Made by a program: the position numbers and the translations under genes
Shown: one piece after another, positions 62,430 to 64,000 of the stretch
How the letters are laid out: every line of letters starts with the position of its first letter
Position numbering within the stretch: the first letter of the stretch is position 1
Assembly (NCBI GenBank): GCA_018398805.1
Contig: JAGFBZ010000290.1
Location: 992,001 to 1,056,000 of the forward strand
Direction: 5' to 3'
DNA from: Hirundichthys speculiger
Lineage: Eukaryota > Chordata > Actinopteri > Beloniformes > Exocoetidae
DNA length: 64,000 bases
Notes under the pieces: generated by a model
The model's database searches: none
What the model saw: only the letters and a program-made list of their open reading frames with translations
What the model was told of the DNA's origin: nothing

Positions 62430-63066
62430 TCTGGTTGTCGTGCATTTCTCTTCGAAAATCTGAGTAATATGGGTCACTCTGGACATTCTTCAGAAGAACA
62501 GTGTAATCTATCCATCCATCCATCCATTATATGCCGCTTAATCCTATGCAGGGTCACGTGGATCTGCTGGAGTCTATCCCAGCTCTCTTCGGACGAAAGG
62601 CAGGGGTACACCCTGGACAGGTCGCCAGTCCATCGAGAACAGTGTAATTTGATTCAAAAATTGATTGGCGAGGTGAAAACATATGAAGAATTGCAGAGAA
62701 TGATAGCCTGCTCAGCTAAAATCATCTCAAACGCTTTAAAATTGCAACCAAACCCAGAAATGGGTCTAGGGGCCACAGACAGTTTATCAGATGACCCCAA
62801 ATACTGACTTCAAGCCATTGTACACTGAAAACAGTGAAGCATGGTGGCGCATGCATCATGATATGGGGATGTTTCTCACACTATGGTGTCGGGCCTTTTT
62901 ATGGCACACCAAGGAATCATGTATCAGTTTAAATACATCAAAAAACATGAAGAGGTCATGTTGCCTCATGCTGAAGAGAAAAATGCTCTTGAAATGGGAG
63001 TTTCAACAAGACAATGACCCTCAAACATACCAGAAAGTGAGTAGCAACTTGGTTCCAGACCAACAA
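62430..63066 (+). pseudogene. Tc1-like transposase fossil, internally deleted and interrupted
   Basis: The N-terminal helix-turn-helix part is visible as GHSGHSSEEQCN, then after an insertion LIQKLIGEVKTYEELQRMI and SAKIISNALK. The middle is deleted. The catalytic part resumes near 62800 with TDFKPLYT, then (one frame over) KTVKHGGACIMIWGCFSHYG, then EFQQDNDPQTYQK. A LINE tail (62508-62635) splits the first part, and another repeat begins at 63067 in the middle of the ATSWFQTNK-like block. It is not functional. Confidence 0.8.
62495..62648 (-). mobile_element. LINE 3'-tail insertion with 13-bp TSD
   Basis: A 128-bp insert (62508-62635), flanked by AGAACAGTGTAAT on both sides (62495-62507 and 62636-62648). 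Read on the minus strand it goes CGATGGACTGGCGACC, GGGTGTACCC, GGGATAGACTCCAGCAG and ends in an ATGG run, so it inserted in minus orientation as a very short 5'-truncated LINE copy. Same family as 9193-9387. Confidence 0.88.
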
Positions 63067-63428
63067 GCGATTTACAGATTGTGATAAAATCCGCATTCTG
63101 GATCAGAACCGGATTAGCCTTTGGAATTTGACAGAGGTTCCCATTGTCAATCCCTGAGTCAAGTTTCATGAGTTTTGGGCAATAATTAACGGAGATATTG
63201 AGAAACAAAATTTTCGGCCCCATTGACCGCAATGTTATCAAAAATTTGAAAGTGATCCAGGATCCAGAATTTCTTCACTCCCAAAATGAAATCACTTCTT
63301 CCTTTTCACATTTCTGACAACTCCTGAAAATTTCATCAAAATCCATCCATACCTTTTTGAGTTATCTTGTATACAGACAGACAGACAGATAAACGGCAGC
63401 AAAAACGTTACCTCCTTGGCAGAAGTAA
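63067..63428 (+). repeat. Interspersed repeat with CTTGGCAGAAGTAA end (copy 2)
   Basis: Matches 1660-2043 from CGATTTACAGATTGTG (the other copy has TGATTTACAG) through the terminal hairpin TTACCTCCTTGGCAGAAGTAA minus one base at 63408-63428. It lacks the left GACCTCCGCCAAG end and instead joins directly to the Tc1 fossil. Confidence 0.7.
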
Positions 63429-63447
63429 TGACTGGTTTTGAGTCGTG

Positions 63448-63461
63448 CTGCCACCTAGTGG
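63448..63461 (-). promoter_or_regulatory. CTCF-like motif (exact core match)
   Basis: The minus strand reads CCACTAGGTGGCAG, an exact fit to CCACYAGRKGGCRS. It is about 4.3 kb past the tyr stop. Sequence match only. Confidence 0.4.
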
Positions 63462-64000
63462 ATACCATATTTGCAGCACCAAAATATTAGTTCAGTTCAT
63501 TTCTCAATTTTAAAAGTAAATGTTTGAGTTTGCAAAGAAAAATGTCACTTGGAATAGAATGTGCAGTGTTCTCAATGCATTTCCGTGTTTGAAAATAAAA
63601 GCTATGATAAGGATTTTGAGCTTTACTCACTTATTTAACACATTGGTATCATTTTGAACACAACTATATTTGGGTGTCTGAAGCAAGTACTAACTCAAAA
63701 TCTTTGAGATAACACAAGTCTAAGAACATGTCACTGAATGACGGGGTACTGTTAAAATTCCAGACCTAAAATAGAATAGAATTATCCAGCTTCTCTGCCT
63801 TTATCTCCACTTAATTTCAAGTCATGCTGCACTTGCTTTACCTCTGAAGTGAGTAGTGCAAAACTACAACACCAATTTCAAAAAGATGCACGCCTCTCAG
63901 AACCCACGTGAAACCCGTTCCACGAAAACTGAAATAAAACTAAACTATTGTACTGTATCTCTGGGACCAAAGCAGGTAAAATATATGCATTAAGACCTCT
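63462..64000. other. Intergenic, no gene seen
   Basis: AT-rich, no recognisable exon or repeat up to the window edge. Confidence 0.45.

Noticed and set aside
59798..64000. Possible NOX4 exons, expected from mammalian synteny
   Set aside because: No NOX-like motif was recognised on either strand.

Overview
The window is vertebrate nuclear DNA, most likely from a teleost fish. It holds spliced genes with GT-AG introns, large introns, abundant microsatellites and many fossils of DNA transposons, LINE tails and SINEs of the kinds common in fish. Codon-level similarity to two vertebrate genes fixes the gene content: grm5 (metabotropic glutamate receptor 5) on the minus strand and tyr (tyrosinase) on the plus strand. 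They are arranged head to head, as in the human TYR/GRM5 neighbourhood.

Layout. About 1-26.4 kb shows no exon that I can recognise and is read as a long grm5 intron. It contains a nested TIR element (1.12-2.84 kb), a Tc1-like fossil split by a hAT-type MITE (6.4-7.1 kb), a LINE tail (9.2-9.4 kb), a 188-bp inverted duplication (9.8-11.1 kb), a direct repeat pair with long (TA)n tracts (16.8-18.1 kb), and a hAT-like element with a perfect 8-bp target-site duplication (24.17-24.87 kb). From 26.4 to 35.6 kb lie five grm5 coding exons, from the initiator ATG at 35630 down to 26425. They encode the signal peptide and most of lobe 1 of the glutamate-binding Venus-flytrap domain plus the start of lobe 2; the rest of the gene lies beyond the left edge. 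From 35.6 to 55.3 kb is the intergenic region shared by the two 5' ends. It has GC-richer patches that may be grm5 5'UTR exons or promoters, a 5'-truncated CR1/L2-type LINE, a CTCF-like motif and a tRNA-derived SINE. From 55.35 to 59.13 kb is a complete five-exon tyr gene (540 codons). The last 5 kb holds a TTAA-flanked MITE and a nest of a Tc1 fossil interrupted by a LINE tail and abutted by another repeat.

The two genes do not work in one pathway: grm5 is a neuronal Gq-coupled receptor, tyr the melanin-synthesis enzyme. Their adjacency is ancient synteny. The most consequential oddities are two single-base frameshifts in otherwise well-conserved grm5 exons (one +1 beside a C run, one -1), while tyr is intact. 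There is also a glycine-rich insertion in grm5 next to the cysteine that in mammals links the receptor dimer, and the loss in tyr of a cysteine present in human TYR. I found no CRISPR, operon or prokaryotic-type system, and no convincing new multi-gene system.
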